Shown: positions 18,877 through 29,234, counted from the first letter of the stretch. The stretch: DNA of 64,000 nt from Alphaproteobacteria bacterium (GCA_947481575.1 CANKGV010000012.1:1-64000); one strand, 5' to 3'. A program made the numbers and translations. The notes: generated by a model not told the origin, from the sequence alone.

Positions 18877-19019
18877 AGGGGCTCCACAACCGGCAGTAGA
18901 ACGCGCACGGTTGGGCACAATTCTAGGCCAGCCACGCCCCTCGCGCGAGCCTTGCGTTTTCGCTATACGGTCCCAGCGACCTTCCCGCTACCCGCCTAGT
19001 GTAACTTCCTGTTCCAACC

Positions 19020-19925
19020 GTGATCCAGACTCCGCAACATCCCGAACGTACCCGCTCGCAGTGGATCGAAACCGCGCGCACGCTTGCCGAAGCACTGCCG
19101 TACATGCGGCAATTCGCCGGGCAAACCTTCGTCATCAAGTTTGGCGGCCATGCCATGGGCCAGAGTGAGGCCGGCTCGTCGTTCGCCCGCGACGTAATGC
19201 TCATCAAGCAGGTCGGCATCAACCCGGTGGTGGTCCACGGCGGCGGCCCGCAAATCGGCGAAATGCTGAAGCGCCTGGGCATTGAGAGCCGGTTCGAGCG
19301 CGGGTTGCGCGTCACCGATGAAGCGACGGTCGAGGTGGTCGAGATGGTCCTCGCCGGTTCGATCAACAAGGCGATCGTCAGCGACATCGAAAGCGCTGGC
19401 GGCCACGCCATCGGCATATCGGGCAAGGACGGCCGGCTGATCGAGGCGACCAAACTGATGGGCAAGGGCGCCAGCGACGGAGACCCCGCGGTCGACCTCG
19501 GCTTCGTCGGCGAGCCCGCGCGCATCAACCCGCACGTACTGCAGACGTTCCTGACGACGGACGTGATTCCGGTGGTCGCCCCGATCGGCATCGGCGCGAA
19601 GGGCGAGACCTACAACATCAACGCCGACACCGCCGCTGGTGCGATCGCCGCGGCACTTGGCGCGTCGAAGCTGATCCTGATGACGGACGTGGAGGGCGTG
19701 CTCGACAAGAACAAGGTCCTTTTGCCGAGCCTGACCCAGCGCGAGACGGAACGCCTGATCAAGGACGGCACGATCACTGGCGGCATGATCCCAAAGGTCG
19801 AGACGTGCCTCGATGCCGTCGCGGAAGGCGTGCGGTCGGCGCACATCTTGGATGGCCGCATTCCGCACGTGCTGCTGCTAGAAATCTTCACCGAACACGG
19901 TGTGGGGACGATGATTCGCGGCTGA
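19020..19925 (+). CDS. argB: Acetylglutamate kinase
   Basis: 301 aa from GTG 19020. It phosphorylates N-acetylglutamate in arginine biosynthesis. The kinase signatures are [39 protein letters not shown], and the nucleotide region [27 protein letters not shown]. The N-terminal extension before the core is typical of the arginine-sensitive hexameric type, so feedback by arginine is plausible. The engB-argB order is common in alphaproteobacteria. Confidence 0.96.
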   Translation: MIQTPQHPERTRSQWIETARTLAEALPYMRQFAGQTFVIKFGGHAMGQSEAGSSFARDVMLIKQVGINPVVVHGGGPQIGEMLKRLGIESRFERGLRVTDEATVEVVEMVLAGSINKAIVSDIESAGGHAIGISGKDGRLIEATKLMGKGASDGDPAVDLGFVGEPARINPHVLQTFLTTDVIPVVAPIGIGAKGETYNINADTAAGAIAAALGASKLILMTDVEGVLDKNKVLLPSLTQRETERLIKDGTITGGMIPKVETCLDAVAEGVRSAHILDGRIPHVLLLEIFTEHGVGTMIRG

Positions 19926-20026
19926 GCCGCATGTGACCGGCTGACAAGTTTCCGTGATTATTCAGTAGATTGGCGGCCGTTTCCCGACCGGTCTAGGCCG
20001 CAAGGCTACCAAATCTGGTATGTTTG

Positions 20027-20172
20027 ATTCCTGGGGACTCAAGACCCGGGGTTTTTCGGGCGACTGAGAATCCCAAGGAATCCGCGGGTGACGGGCTACC
20101 AACCTGCGTGGTTTAGCGGTTTCCCTAGAACGGCTGGTGGTGCTTAGGTTGACGCCTGTGGATAAGTCCACA
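20027..20172. promoter_or_regulatory. GANTC cluster with perfect DnaA box
   Basis: Four GANTC sites lie in 57 bases: 20027 GATTC, 20037 GACTC, 20069 GAATC and 20079 GAATC. They form two pairs with exactly 10-bp spacing. At 20157-20165 there is TGTGGATAA, the exact DnaA box on the minus strand, inside a palindrome TGTGGA-TAAG-TCCACA. GANTC is the CcrM methylation site that marks cell-cycle-controlled promoters and origins. The role is inferred: a replication-linked regulatory site or a DnaA-binding locus. The region is not especially AT-rich. Confidence 0.55.
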
Positions 20173-20186
20173 GCGCGGGGAACCAA

Positions 20187-20426
20187 GTGGCCAAGGACTT
20201 TCGCTTCTCAAGGGGACTACGCCCAGCAGTCGGCACCGTTGCCGAGCCGCGGCGCGTGTTCACCACCTCGAGCCACGTGGCACTGACCGCCCGACGCCGG
20301 CGCCGCATGGCCCTGGCGATTCTGGTCGCCGGGCTTGCGGTATTCGTCGGATTCGCCTGGGCGCGCACGCCGGGACCAGCAAGCGCTTCCGCCACCGACA
20401 CGACGATCGCGCGCCTGTCCAACTGA
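20187..20426 (+). CDS. Small single-pass membrane protein, hypothetical
   Basis: 79 aa from GTG 20187, with a weak GGGGA site upstream. A basic N-terminal half (LTARRRRRMA) is followed by one hydrophobic segment (ALAILVAGLAVFVGFAWA) and a short Ala/Ser/Thr-rich tail, giving the topology of an inner-membrane anchor. I recognise no family. It follows immediately after the GANTC/DnaA-box region, which would then be its promoter. The gene may be real, but it could be a chance frame. Confidence 0.45.
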   Translation: MAKDFRFSRGLRPAVGTVAEPRRVFTTSSHVALTARRRRRMALAILVAGLAVFVGFAWARTPGPASASATDTTIARLSN

Positions 20427-20435
20427 CTGGTGGCG

Positions 20436-21704
20436 CTACACCGCCGGCGCGGCGCCTTCCGACTGCTCACGGAAGTAGGTAAGGAGCCAATTCATCTCCG
20501 TATCGGACAACGCGTAGTTCACGCCGTCGCGGGCGTGGATCATTGCGTTAGCAGCGATGCGCGCACCGTGGCGCTGCAACTTCATCGAGCCGCGCGCGGT
20601 TAGACCGGCCTTCCACGAAATTGCCGTGACGGCTTTGCCGGAGCGGCTATCCATCATCTTGTTCACGACTGCTGCGGAGACCCCGGCCTTCAGAGCCAGC
20701 GCCTCCGCCAAGAACCCGCGCTGACCAAGTTCTGCGGCCTGGGTGACCGCATCCTCGGTGAGGCGCCCCAGCGCCTGAAGCTTGGCAACCTTTTCGGCCA
20801 CGCTTTCGATTTGCTCGGTCGATTCCTTCTGAATCCGGCGCTTCACCGCTTCGGAGACCTCCTTCGCCGTGTCGTCATCGAGTTTGTGCTCGGTGCGCAT
20901 CACTTCAAGGATCGCCGCGCTGACAAACCCCGCGATCCGGCGGATCGCACCGAGCGAGAGTTCAGGCCGCCGCGCTAACGGCTCGTGCAGCGGTTCGGCC
21001 TTCTCGGCCTTTTCGATAATCTGGTTCAACGTGTCTTCGCGGATCTGCGCGCTAGGGTTGGCGAGTAGCGTGGCAACCGCCGGGATGTCGTTTGCCGCCA
21101 CGATAGCGCGGGCAACCTTGTCGGATACCGCACTGCGGCGCGAGATCGCCGAAAGGCCGCCATCGGCAACGCCGGCACGGATGATTTCGAGTAGATCGGA
21201 ATCGTTTAGCAGCGGCGAAAATTCCAGGATCGGCGCAGCGACGATCAATTCGACGTCTTGCGCCAACTTGGCGACCACGGGTTTGGGCGCGTGGGTCGCG
21301 TGCTTGATTTCCTCGGCGATGATCCGGCGCACCCGCGGCAGTTGGTCTTGCGCGAGGATCGTCAGAATTTCGAACGTGATTTCCTGCAGCCGCTCCGACT
21401 GGCCGCCGGTAATCCCGGGGATTAGGCGGCCGATCTTGAGGGCGAGATCGGCACGGACGTCCTCGTCGTGGTCGCGCGCCAACACGAGGTCGGCGTGGCG
21501 CGGGGCGGCGGCGTTGGCGGCGATGCTGCGCCGCACCTCCGGCACTTTGTCTTCCGCCAGGAAGTAGAGGATCTCGGGTTGGACGTCGTCGCGCGATGCC
21601 AATTCCGATCGGATCGTATGATCCTTGTTGCGGGCAAACTGCTTCGCCTCGTCGTAGGTGATCTTCGCTGGCAGTTTGCTCTTGCGCTTGAACAGGCCAA
21701 ACAT
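20436..21704 (-). CDS. DUF2336 domain protein (HEAT-like)
   Basis: 422 aa. An N-terminal helical repeat region (RSELASRDDVQPEILYFLAEDKVPEVRRSIAANAAAP) resembles leucine-rich variant/HEAT repeats. The DUF2336 core follows, with PLLNDSDLLEIIRAG and ISRRSAVSDKVARAIVA. This family is common in alphaproteobacteria, often beside signalling genes, and its biochemistry is not established. The ATG directly follows the stop of the GGDEF gene (TAGATG), so it is the third gene of a c-di-GMP operon. A role as an effector or scaffold is inference. Confidence 0.88.
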   Translation of the reverse strand: MFGLFKRKSKLPAKITYDEAKQFARNKDHTIRSELASRDDVQPEILYFLAEDKVPEVRRSIAANAAAPRHADLVLARDHDEDVRADLALKIGRLIPGITGGQSERLQEITFEILTILAQDQLPRVRRIIAEEIKHATHAPKPVVAKLAQDVELIVAAPILEFSPLLNDSDLLEIIRAGVADGGLSAISRRSAVSDKVARAIVAANDIPAVATLLANPSAQIREDTLNQIIEKAEKAEPLHEPLARRPELSLGAIRRIAGFVSAAILEVMRTEHKLDDDTAKEVSEAVKRRIQKESTEQIESVAEKVAKLQALGRLTEDAVTQAAELGQRGFLAEALALKAGVSAAVVNKMMDSRSGKAVTAISWKAGLTARGSMKLQRHGARIAANAMIHARDGVNYALSDTEMNWLLTYFREQSEGAAPAV

Positions 21705-23405
21705 CTAGTCGACTACTCCGGCCCCAGGCGGGGCGGCCTCCGCATAGGTGCCCTTGCCGCTCCGCTTCGCCTGGTACATGGCGCGGTCTGCGCGCGCCAC
21801 CAGGGAGGCAAGCGTATCGTCAGCAACGCTGCGAGCGACGCCGACAGAAATGCCGAGAAGCTTTTCCTGACTGGCGGACATGGGGCGTAGCTCGGCGCTC
21901 GCAGCGACAAGTGCCCGGGCTTTGGCGCTGGTAGAGTCGGCATCCACTTCCTCCAGCCACAACGCAAATTCGTCGCCCCCGAGGCGGGCGGCGAGATCGC
22001 CCACCCGCACTGCGGCGGTGGCGATTCGCGCGAGCGAACGAATCGCCTCGTCGCCGCGCTGGTGCCCGAAGCGGTCGTTTACCGCCTTGAAGTTGTCTAG
22101 GTCGATGTACATGAGAGCGCCCGGGCGCCCAGTACGGCGCTGATGAGCGATCCGGCGCTCCAGCTCTTCCATAAACGCGCGGCGATTGAGGAGGCCGGTC
22201 ATGCCGTCGGTACGCGACAGCCTTTCCAGCATCTCGGTGTTGGCGACCTGCTCCAACGCAATGCCGAGGCGATCGGCAACTTCGCCAAGCAGCGACTGTT
22301 CGTCTTCGTCGAACGCGGCATCGGAACGGGCCACGGCGATGGCTCCATTGGTCCGGCCTTGGTATCCGGCCAAAGCGGCCGCGACGGCAACCCCGGATTC
22401 GCATTCTGCGACCACCACACCCGGCGCAGCTCCGGCCAACAGGCGGCGCGCCAATTCAGCGGCGATGGCTTCACCCGCTCCTGCTGCCGCCGTGATCGCA
22501 ATACCCGCTTCGCCATTGCGGTAGATCCAGCACTGAGCGGCCGAGAACGCCTCGGCGGAGACAGATGCAGCGGCCCGCAGCATGGCTGCCGGCTGCACCT
22601 CGCGCCGGATCGCTTCCATGATCGTGGCAAGCAGACGGCTGCGGTTTTGTTCGCGCGCCAGCGCCGCGTCACGTGCGCGCGTCTCAGTCACATCGCGGCA
22701 CACGCCGCGGGTACCAAGGTATTCGCCGTCGTCGCCGAAGACGGGCAGGGACGACACCTGCAAGCAAGCGGGGGCGCCGTGGGCATCGGTCAGCCAAACC
22801 TCGACGTCTTCCATCGGCACTCGTGCGTCGAACGGAAATATCTCGGGCTCCCCGTGCGCTTCGTCGATCATCGCGAACGCCGTGCGGCCGTTCAGTTCCT
22901 CGGCGGCATAGCCCAGTGCGCCCCGTGACACAAAGTGGAAGCGGCCTTCCGAGTCGGTTTCCCAGGCAAAATCCGACGAGCAGGCAACGAGGTCCTTAAA
23001 CAGGCGGCGCGATTGCACGAGGGCGTCAATGAAGCCGCGTTCGACCGTGGTTTCGCGGCCCAGCAAGATCACGCGGGCAGCGCCGTCAGTTGCAAGCAGC
23101 GGCAGCAACGTGACGTCGAACACTTGGCGTGGCCCCCCGGTGCCGGGCAACTCCACTTCGCGGGCCATGGCGCTGTGGTCAGCCAACACCGCGGCCACTG
23201 CTGCGCGCAGCGAGAAATCCGCGCCGGCGCGCAACTCTTCAGCAAGTTCGGCGCCCGTCGCGTTGGCGGCCAACGCACGCCCCAGCGAGTCGAGCAATAC
23301 CGCAGGACCGGGAAAGGTTGCGATGACCGCGTCGGGATCGACCGTGTGATCCGCACCACCGGAACTGGCGGACATCGCGGCGCGGGCGAAGCTCGCCACC
23401 ATCAC
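21705..23405 (-). CDS. Diguanylate cyclase with PAS and GAF domains
   Basis: 566 aa from GTG 23405, which overlaps the EAL gene stop (GTGA). An N-terminal PAS-like segment is followed by a clear PAS domain (about 140-260, CSSDFAWETDSEGRFHFVSRGALGY), a GAF-like region (about 275-410), and a GGDEF domain (about 420-560: DGMTGLLNRRAFMEEL, active site GGDEF). An inhibitory RVGD motif lies five residues before GGDEF. No membrane segment is seen, so it is a cytoplasmic c-di-GMP synthase with two sensory modules. It is the second gene of the three-gene cassette. Confidence 0.93.
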   Translation of the reverse strand: MMVASFARAAMSASSGGADHTVDPDAVIATFPGPAVLLDSLGRALAANATGAELAEELRAGADFSLRAAVAAVLADHSAMAREVELPGTGGPRQVFDVTLLPLLATDGAARVILLGRETTVERGFIDALVQSRRLFKDLVACSSDFAWETDSEGRFHFVSRGALGYAAEELNGRTAFAMIDEAHGEPEIFPFDARVPMEDVEVWLTDAHGAPACLQVSSLPVFGDDGEYLGTRGVCRDVTETRARDAALAREQNRSRLLATIMEAIRREVQPAAMLRAAASVSAEAFSAAQCWIYRNGEAGIAITAAAGAGEAIAAELARRLLAGAAPGVVVAECESGVAVAAALAGYQGRTNGAIAVARSDAAFDEDEQSLLGEVADRLGIALEQVANTEMLERLSRTDGMTGLLNRRAFMEELERRIAHQRRTGRPGALMYIDLDNFKAVNDRFGHQRGDEAIRSLARIATAAVRVGDLAARLGGDEFALWLEEVDADSTSAKARALVAASAELRPMSASQEKLLGISVGVARSVADDTLASLVARADRAMYQAKRSGKGTYAEAAPPGAGVVD

Positions 23406-25054
23406 GATCCAATCTTCTTGCCCGACACACCCATGCCGGGTTTACCGAAAAGATAGCCTTGACCGTAGTTGACGCCGACCTGCTGCAAAAACTTTGCGAC
23501 CTCTTCGGTCTCGACGAATTCGCCGACGGTCTCGATGCCGAGGTCCGCGCACAGGCCGGCCATCGACTTCAGGAATACCTTGCCGTTCGGCTTAGTGAGC
23601 GCTTCGCGGACATACAGGCCATCGATCTTCACGAAATCGACCTCGAGCGCGCGCAGGTATTGGAACGCAGCGGCGCCGGCGCCGAAATCATCGAGACACA
23701 CATGGTGCCCAAGTTCGCGCAGGCCGTGGAGGATCTTGTTGGTGGCTTCGAGATCGGTGATTTTGGAGCTTTCGGTGACCTCGAACATCAGTTCGTTGCG
23801 GATATCGCCGCAGCGTTTCAGTTCCTTGTGCAGTTCATCGATGAACGCGGGGCTTTCCAGCGAACGGCCCGACAAGTTCACTGCGATCGAGATTGCGTCA
23901 CCGCGTTCCCGCGCTGCCTTGATGCGCGCGATCACCTTGCGCGTCATCGCGAGATCAAAATCGCCGATCAGGCCCACTTCTTCAGCGAAGGTGATTAACT
24001 TGAACGGCGAGGCGTCGGGCCCCGATTCGCGCGGACGCACCAAGGCTTCATAGTGATGCACCTTGCGGTCGGATAGCGCGACGATCGGCTGAAACACGAC
24101 ATCGAACGCCGACGTCGCAAGCATCTTCTTGAAGGACGCGATCTTGGTGCGCGTCTCGTCCAGCATCAACTTGTAGCCGTCGGTGAGCTGGGTGATTGTG
24201 AAGTCGCCGTGGGAATCGGAGAATTTGTTGATCGTGTAGAGCAAGGCCTTGGCGTTGTCGGCCTCGCTCATCGTGGCCTCCAACGCAACCGTGTTGGTGC
24301 CGACCTCCAAGCCCGCCCCGGTGGGATCGGCCTGCTTCGCGGTATCCGAAATGGTCTGCTTGAGGGCGGTGACGTCGAGGTCGGCTTCGTGGACCAAGCC
24401 GAACTTGTCGTCGGCCATACGGCCTGCCGAGGCCCCGTTTACGGAGTTCGCCTGCAGGTAGGTAGCAATGTCGCCCAGGACGCGGTCGGCGGTGGCGCTA
24501 TCGGTGCGCTTCTTCAGGGCGTCGATGCCATCGAGGTCCAACAACGTCATGTTGTACTTGCGGCCGGATTCTTCGCCGGCCTTGATCGCTTGTTGGGCGA
24601 TTTCGGTGAACGCCTGTTTGGCCAGCAGTCCGGTCTGCTGGTCGACATCACCCGCCGCGCGCTGGGGAGTGGCGGGAACCATGCGTTGAGCGGAAAGTGC
24701 GATGAAGGTGCGGCCGCCGCGCATCGGCAGATACGTGCCAAAGGCGGTGACCCGGGCGGCCTTCTTGGTGCCGCGGACAAAGCTAAGCGCCACCGGGCCG
24801 AACCGGCCCTGGCGCTGCGCCGCTTCCAGCGCGGCCTTCAGGAGCATCTTGTCCTTAGCGTCGACCAAGTCGCCAACTGCGCGCCCAGAAAGCTGCTCGG
24901 CGGTCGCACCGGTAAGCCATTGAACGGCGCCAGTGGCGTAGCGGATGACGTATTCGCGGTCGAGTTCAACGAACGCGTCGGCCATGGCGAAGGCAAACGC
25001 CACGAACCGGTCCCGTTCGTACTTCAGATCTACGGCGCCCGGGCCTTCGCCCAT
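23402..25054 (-). CDS. c-di-GMP phosphodiesterase: PAS, degenerate GGDEF, EAL
   Basis: 550 aa from ATG 25054 (MGEGPGAVDLKYE); the track start at 25120 would overlap the divergent HAD gene. A PAS domain (about 20-130) is followed by a GGDEF domain whose motif is MADDKF, so it should not cyclise GTP. The EAL domain keeps the catalytic set: YEALVRP, NLSGRS, EVTESSK, DDFGAG, KIDG, ETVGEFVET and QGYLFGKP. It should hydrolyse c-di-GMP. It is the first gene of an operon also encoding a cyclase and DUF2336. The start is uncertain because the AAGGA site is very close to the ATG. Confidence 0.9.
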   Translation of the reverse strand: MGEGPGAVDLKYERDRFVAFAFAMADAFVELDREYVIRYATGAVQWLTGATAEQLSGRAVGDLVDAKDKMLLKAALEAAQRQGRFGPVALSFVRGTKKAARVTAFGTYLPMRGGRTFIALSAQRMVPATPQRAAGDVDQQTGLLAKQAFTEIAQQAIKAGEESGRKYNMTLLDLDGIDALKKRTDSATADRVLGDIATYLQANSVNGASAGRMADDKFGLVHEADLDVTALKQTISDTAKQADPTGAGLEVGTNTVALEATMSEADNAKALLYTINKFSDSHGDFTITQLTDGYKLMLDETRTKIASFKKMLATSAFDVVFQPIVALSDRKVHHYEALVRPRESGPDASPFKLITFAEEVGLIGDFDLAMTRKVIARIKAARERGDAISIAVNLSGRSLESPAFIDELHKELKRCGDIRNELMFEVTESSKITDLEATNKILHGLRELGHHVCLDDFGAGAAAFQYLRALEVDFVKIDGLYVREALTKPNGKVFLKSMAGLCADLGIETVGEFVETEEVAKFLQQVGVNYGQGYLFGKPGMGVSGKKIGS

Positions 25055-25129
25055 TTCCTTGTGATCCACGTGGTTGGCCCGCGCCTTGTGGCAACACCTA
25101 CCACACTGTGCTAGTTGCACCCTAGCCGC

Positions 25130-25906
25130 ATGTCCACGCCAACACCCCCTCGTCTGACCGCCGGAAATCTTGCTAAGTCATTGGCAGATATAGACGTCTG
25201 GGTGTTTGACCTGGACAATACGCTGTATCCGCCGAAGAGCAGCTTGTTCCCGCAAATCGACACGCGAATCCGGGATTACATTGCGAATTTCCTGGGGGTG
25301 CTGCCCGAGGAGGCCTACCGGATCCAGAAGCATTTCTTCCACACCTACGGCACCAGCTTGATGGGCATGACACGCGAGCACGGCGCCGAGCCGCGGCCGT
25401 TTCTGGACTATGTGCACGACATCGACATGTCGGTCATCGAACCCGACTCCGCGCTGTGCAGCGCGCTGGAACAACTGCCCGGTCGAAAGTTGGTATTTAC
25501 CAACGCCGATGCGCGCTATGCGACCCGGGTCTTGGAGCGGATCGGTATCGGCCACTGCTTCGAAACGATCTTCGACATCGAGGCGGCCGGGTATCTGCCC
25601 AAGCCCCACGCAGCGACCTACCGGCGGATGCTAGCCGAACACGGGGTGGACCCAGCAACGGCGGTGATGTTCGACGACTTGCCGCGCAATCTCGTGCCCG
25701 CCGCCGAACTGGGGATGACCACGGTCTGGGTGAGCAACACGGCCGAGTGGGTGACCGAAACCGGGGTGGCCCCCGATCACACCGTGGAGCACCTAGCGGA
25801 CTGGTTGCACACCGAGGTCCTGCCGTTAGCTCCGCGCCCTGCAATTGACACCCCTACTGCCCCCGCTATGGTGCCGCGAACACCGTACACGCAGGAAAAG
25901 CCATGA
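25130..25906 (+). CDS. HAD-family pyrimidine 5'-nucleotidase-like phosphatase
   Basis: 258 aa from ATG 25130; the track TTG start adds five residues. HAD motif I is DLDNTLYPP, motif II TNAD, motif III the Lys in YLPKPH, and motif IV FDDLPRN. The DLDNTLYP pattern and size match the SDT1/pyrimidine 5'-nucleotidase group. It probably hydrolyses phosphorylated metabolites such as UMP or CMP. It overlaps dapD by four bases (ATGA). In many alphaproteobacteria this gene follows argB; here a reversed c-di-GMP cassette lies between. Confidence 0.9.
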   Translation: MSTPTPPRLTAGNLAKSLADIDVWVFDLDNTLYPPKSSLFPQIDTRIRDYIANFLGVLPEEAYRIQKHFFHTYGTSLMGMTREHGAEPRPFLDYVHDIDMSVIEPDSALCSALEQLPGRKLVFTNADARYATRVLERIGIGHCFETIFDIEAAGYLPKPHAATYRRMLAEHGVDPATAVMFDDLPRNLVPAAELGMTTVWVSNTAEWVTETGVAPDHTVEHLADWLHTEVLPLAPRPAIDTPTAPAMVPRTPYTQEKP

Positions 25907-26745
25907 ATTCGGAACGCATCGAAGCCGTTGTCAACGCCGCATGGGAGCAGCGCCAAGCCGTCACCACCGCGACCAAAGGCGAAATCCGCGACGCGGTGAA
26001 CGGTGCGCTGGCCGGTCTGGACGGCGGCACACTGCGGGTTGCGGAAAAGCAGAACGGTGAATGGATTACCCACCAGTGGCTAAAGAAGGCAGTATTGCTT
26101 TCGTTCCGGCTGAACGATTCGGCGCCGATCTCCGGCGGTCCCGGCGGCTCGACTTGGTATGACAAGGTGCCGGCGAAGTTCGCCGGCTGGGACGAGGCGA
26201 AGTTCAAGGCGTCCGGTATCCGCGCCGTGCCGCATTGCATCGTGCGCTATTCCGCGTTTGTGGCACCCGGAGCCATTCTGTTGCCGTGCTTCCTTAACTT
26301 GGGCGCCCGCGTCGACAGCGGTTCGATGATCGACACGTGGGCGACCGTCGGCAGTTGCGCCCAGGTGGGGAAGAACTGCCACATCTCGGGCGGCGCCGGC
26401 ATCGGCGGCGTGTTGGAACCGCTACAAGCCGGGCCGGTAGTCATCGAGGACGACGTGTTCATCGGTGCGCGCGCCGAGGTGGCGGAAGGCGTGATCGTCG
26501 GCGAAGGCTCGGTGCTGTCGATGGGCGTGTACATCGGCGCCAGCACCAAGATCGTCGATCGCGCCACGGGCGAGATTCACTACGGCAAGGTGCCACCGTT
26601 CTCAGTGGTGGTCTCCGGCACCATGCCGGGCAGACCGTTCCCCGATGGCACGCCGGGGCCGGGACTGTATTGCGCGGTGATCGTTAAGCGCGTGGACGCC
26701 AAGACGCGTTCCAAGACCTCGATCAACGAACTCCTGCGGGACTAG
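25903..26745 (+). CDS. dapD: Tetrahydrodipicolinate N-succinyltransferase
   Basis: 280 aa. It succinylates tetrahydrodipicolinate in the lysine and meso-diaminopimelate pathway. The left-handed beta-helix hexapeptide region is visible ([51 protein letters not shown]), as is [20 protein letters not shown]. It is co-transcribed with the HAD gene and followed 12 bases later by dapE, so two steps of one pathway are adjacent. Confidence 0.97.
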   Translation: MNSERIEAVVNAAWEQRQAVTTATKGEIRDAVNGALAGLDGGTLRVAEKQNGEWITHQWLKKAVLLSFRLNDSAPISGGPGGSTWYDKVPAKFAGWDEAKFKASGIRAVPHCIVRYSAFVAPGAILLPCFLNLGARVDSGSMIDTWATVGSCAQVGKNCHISGGAGIGGVLEPLQAGPVVIEDDVFIGARAEVAEGVIVGEGSVLSMGVYIGASTKIVDRATGEIHYGKVPPFSVVVSGTMPGRPFPDGTPGPGLYCAVIVKRVDAKTRSKTSINELLRD

Positions 26746-26757
26746 GCCCCGCCACCA

Positions 26758-27909
26758 ATGGCATTGGCGATGCTTGATCCGGTCGCACTCGCGGCGGCGA
26801 TGATTCGCTGCCGGTCGGTCACGCCGGCCGATGGCGGAACGTTGGCAGAATTGGAGCGTGCACTGGGGCCGCTCGGCTTCGCCTGCACGCGGCTTACGTT
26901 CGGCGAAGGTGCAGACGCGGTGCACAATTTGTTTGCCCGACGCGGCGCCGGCAGGCCGCATTTTTGCTACGCTGGCCACACGGACGTGGTGCCCCCCGGT
27001 GATGAAGGCTCGTGGAGCGTGGGACCGTTCACCGGCGAGGTGAAAGGCGGGTTCCTGTATGGCCGCGGCGCATCCGACATGAAGGGTTCGATCGCCTGCT
27101 TTGCTGCTGCCGTGGCGCGGTTCCTGGGTGACGGCGGCAGCGAACGCGGTTCGATCAGCCTCCTGATCACCGGCGACGAAGAAGGGCCCGCCCACAACGG
27201 GACCGTAAAGGTTCTGGAGTGGATGAAGGCCAATGGCCACGTTCCCGACGTCTGCCTGGTTGGCGAGCCAACCAATCCCTCGCGCCTGGGCGAGATGATC
27301 AAGGTGGGCCGGCGTGGGTCGATGACCGGACGCATGGTTGTGCGGGGCGTCCAGGGCCATGTGGCATATCCGCACCGCGCCAAGAACCCGATCCCACAGA
27401 TGGTGAAACTGCTGGCGGCACTGACCGCTCACCCACTGGATCGTGGCAGCGAGCGATTCGAACCTTCCAATCTGGAGGTCACCACCGTTGACGTGGGCAA
27501 CCCCGCCAACAACGTGATTCCGGCGGAGGTGCGCGCGACGTTCAACATCCGCTTTAACGACCTGCACACGTCGACCACGCTGACCCGCTGGGTCAAACAG
27601 ACGCTGGATGCAGCAGGGGGCAGCTACGAGTTGAAGATCGAAGTTTCGGGCGAATCGTTCCTGACGCCGGCCGGACCGTTCACCGACCTGCTGCAGTCTG
27701 CGGTGAAAGAGGTTTTGGACGTCGCGCCTGAGCTTTCCACCTCGGGCGGCACCTCCGACGCACGGTTCATCCGCAACTACTGCCCGGTGGCTGAGTTCGG
27801 GCTGGTAGGCGAGACCATGCACAAGGTCGATGAGCGCGTCGCGGTGAGCGACTGCGAGCGTCTGACCGCCGTGTATACGACCGTGCTGCGCCGCTACTTC
27901 GCGGCGTGA
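26758..27909 (+). CDS. dapE: Succinyl-diaminopimelate desuccinylase
   Basis: 383 aa, M20 zinc peptidase family. Metal and catalytic motifs: [32 protein letters not shown] (catalytic Glu), VGEPTN, and a late His in GETMHKVDE. It releases succinate to give LL-diaminopimelate. The start is ATG 26758; a second in-frame ATG four codons later is possible. Its stop overlaps the next gene by four bases (GTGA). Confidence 0.96.
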   Translation: MALAMLDPVALAAAMIRCRSVTPADGGTLAELERALGPLGFACTRLTFGEGADAVHNLFARRGAGRPHFCYAGHTDVVPPGDEGSWSVGPFTGEVKGGFLYGRGASDMKGSIACFAAAVARFLGDGGSERGSISLLITGDEEGPAHNGTVKVLEWMKANGHVPDVCLVGEPTNPSRLGEMIKVGRRGSMTGRMVVRGVQGHVAYPHRAKNPIPQMVKLLAALTAHPLDRGSERFEPSNLEVTTVDVGNPANNVIPAEVRATFNIRFNDLHTSTTLTRWVKQTLDAAGGSYELKIEVSGESFLTPAGPFTDLLQSAVKEVLDVAPELSTSGGTSDARFIRNYCPVAEFGLVGETMHKVDERVAVSDCERLTAVYTTVLRRYFAA

Positions 27910-28469
27910 TGCCGACGCGCGACTACGTGGTGCGTTCGCTGCGGGCTGCCCTGCTACTGGCGCGCTTCGATCCGCGCGGGATGCAGGGGTTCGACGTCAG
28001 CCTGACGGGATTCTGGCGGTCGTTCGGAGCGGCACTGCTCGTTATGCCACTTTCGGCGATCGTGCAGATGCTGAACTTCCCAGTATCAGCGCACGGCACT
28101 GCGTGGGTGGCATTCGTACAGCTGGGCGAGTTCGCCGTTGGACTGGTCGCGTTTCCAATTGCGATGATCTTTGTCGCCCGCCTGATGGGCTGGGGCCGCC
28201 AGTACGTCGGGTACATCATCGCCTACAACTGGTGCGGTGTGCTGCAGAGCGCCTTGTTCTTTCCGATTTCGGTGGCCCAGGCCACCAACGCGTTGCCCGA
28301 CGGCCCTGGCCAGATCATCGAGTTCGCGGTTCTGATCTACGTGCTGCTGTTCGAGACGTTCGTCGCGCGCACGGCATTGCAGACCACGACCACCACGGCC
28401 ATCGGCATGGTGGTACTCGACTACGTGGTGAGCGTCGGCCTATTCCTGACCAGCCAGCGGCTGTTGTAG
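27906..28469 (+). CDS. Integral membrane protein, hypothetical
   Basis: 187 aa from GTG 27906, coupled to dapE by a GTGA overlap. About five hydrophobic segments are visible: [77 protein letters not shown] and [17 protein letters not shown] recognise no catalytic motif; the layout is reminiscent of YIP1-type small membrane proteins. Its 3' end overlaps the convergent truA gene by 30 bases. Confidence 0.8.
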   Translation: MMPTRDYVVRSLRAALLLARFDPRGMQGFDVSLTGFWRSFGAALLVMPLSAIVQMLNFPVSAHGTAWVAFVQLGEFAVGLVAFPIAMIFVARLMGWGRQYVGYIIAYNWCGVLQSALFFPISVAQATNALPDGPGQIIEFAVLIYVLLFETFVARTALQTTTTTAIGMVVLDYVVSVGLFLTSQRLL

Positions 28470-29234
28470 CGCCTGGCCGCGATCGTAGATGACGCCGGCC
28501 AAGTAAAGGCCGGAGGGAGGCGCGGTTGGGCCGCACCGGGCTCGATCCTTGGCGGCGAGCGCCGCAGCGACGTCGTCGGGCGACCACCTACCCTCGCCCA
28601 CTTGCACCAGAGTGCCGGAGAACGCACGCACCTGATTGTGAAGGAACGAGCGCGCCGCCGCAGTGATCCATACTTCATCGCCCTGCCGTTCCACGTCGAG
28701 CGAATTCAGCGTCTTGATCGGCGTGGCCGACTGGCAATGCACGCTGCGGAACGTGGTGAAGTCGTGGCGACCAACCAACCGCTGCGCGGCCGCATGCATC
28801 GCCGCTTCGTCCAGCGGCGCGAACACGTGCCACGCACGGTCGCGATCAAGACCGAGTGGCGCCGCGCGATTGACGATCCGGTAGCGATAGCGGCGGCCGG
28901 TAGCCCAGAAGCGGGCATGAAAATCCGGTGCAGCCACTTCGGCGCCAAGCACCGCAACGTGGCGCGGGCCGGGGGCGGCGCGGCGAATGTGGTCGTTGAG
29001 CGCGTCACGCACTGTGCGCGCCGCGTGTTCCCGAGCGAGATCGACATGGGCCACTTGAGCGAACGCGTGGACACCCGCGTCGGTACGGCCTGCTCCCACA
29101 ACGGTTGTTGCTTCGCCTGTGAAGCCTTGCACGGCCGCCTCGAGCAACCCCTGTACGGACGGCCCGTTGTCTTGACGTTGCCAACCGACGAAGCCGGTGC
29201 CGTCGTATTCGACCGTGAGCTTATAGCGCGGCAT
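28440..29234 (-). CDS. truA: tRNA pseudouridine(38-40) synthase
   Basis: 264 aa from ATG 29234; the track start is inside fmt and is rejected. It isomerises uridines 38-40 in the tRNA anticodon stem-loop. Motifs: [18 protein letters not shown], the catalytic Asp in [17 protein letters not shown], and the C-terminal [19 protein letters not shown]. The start overlaps the fmt stop (TGATG), so translation is coupled. Confidence 0.96.
   Translation of the reverse strand: MPRYKLTVEYDGTGFVGWQRQDNGPSVQGLLEAAVQGFTGEATTVVGAGRTDAGVHAFAQVAHVDLAREHAARTVRDALNDHIRRAAPGPRHVAVLGAEVAAPDFHARFWATGRRYRYRIVNRAAPLGLDRDRAWHVFAPLDEAAMHAAAQRLVGRHDFTTFRSVHCQSATPIKTLNSLDVERQGDEVWITAAARSFLHNQVRAFSGTLVQVGEGRWSPDDVAAALAAKDRARCGPTAPPSGLYLAGVIYDRGQALQQPLAGQE

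Noticed and set aside
19962-20186. 74-aa minus-strand ORF in the GANTC region
   Set aside because: Low-complexity product and no ribosome binding site; the region reads better as regulatory DNA.
26602-27822. 406-aa minus-strand ORF over dapE
   Set aside because: Antisense shadow of dapE, which has all family motifs.
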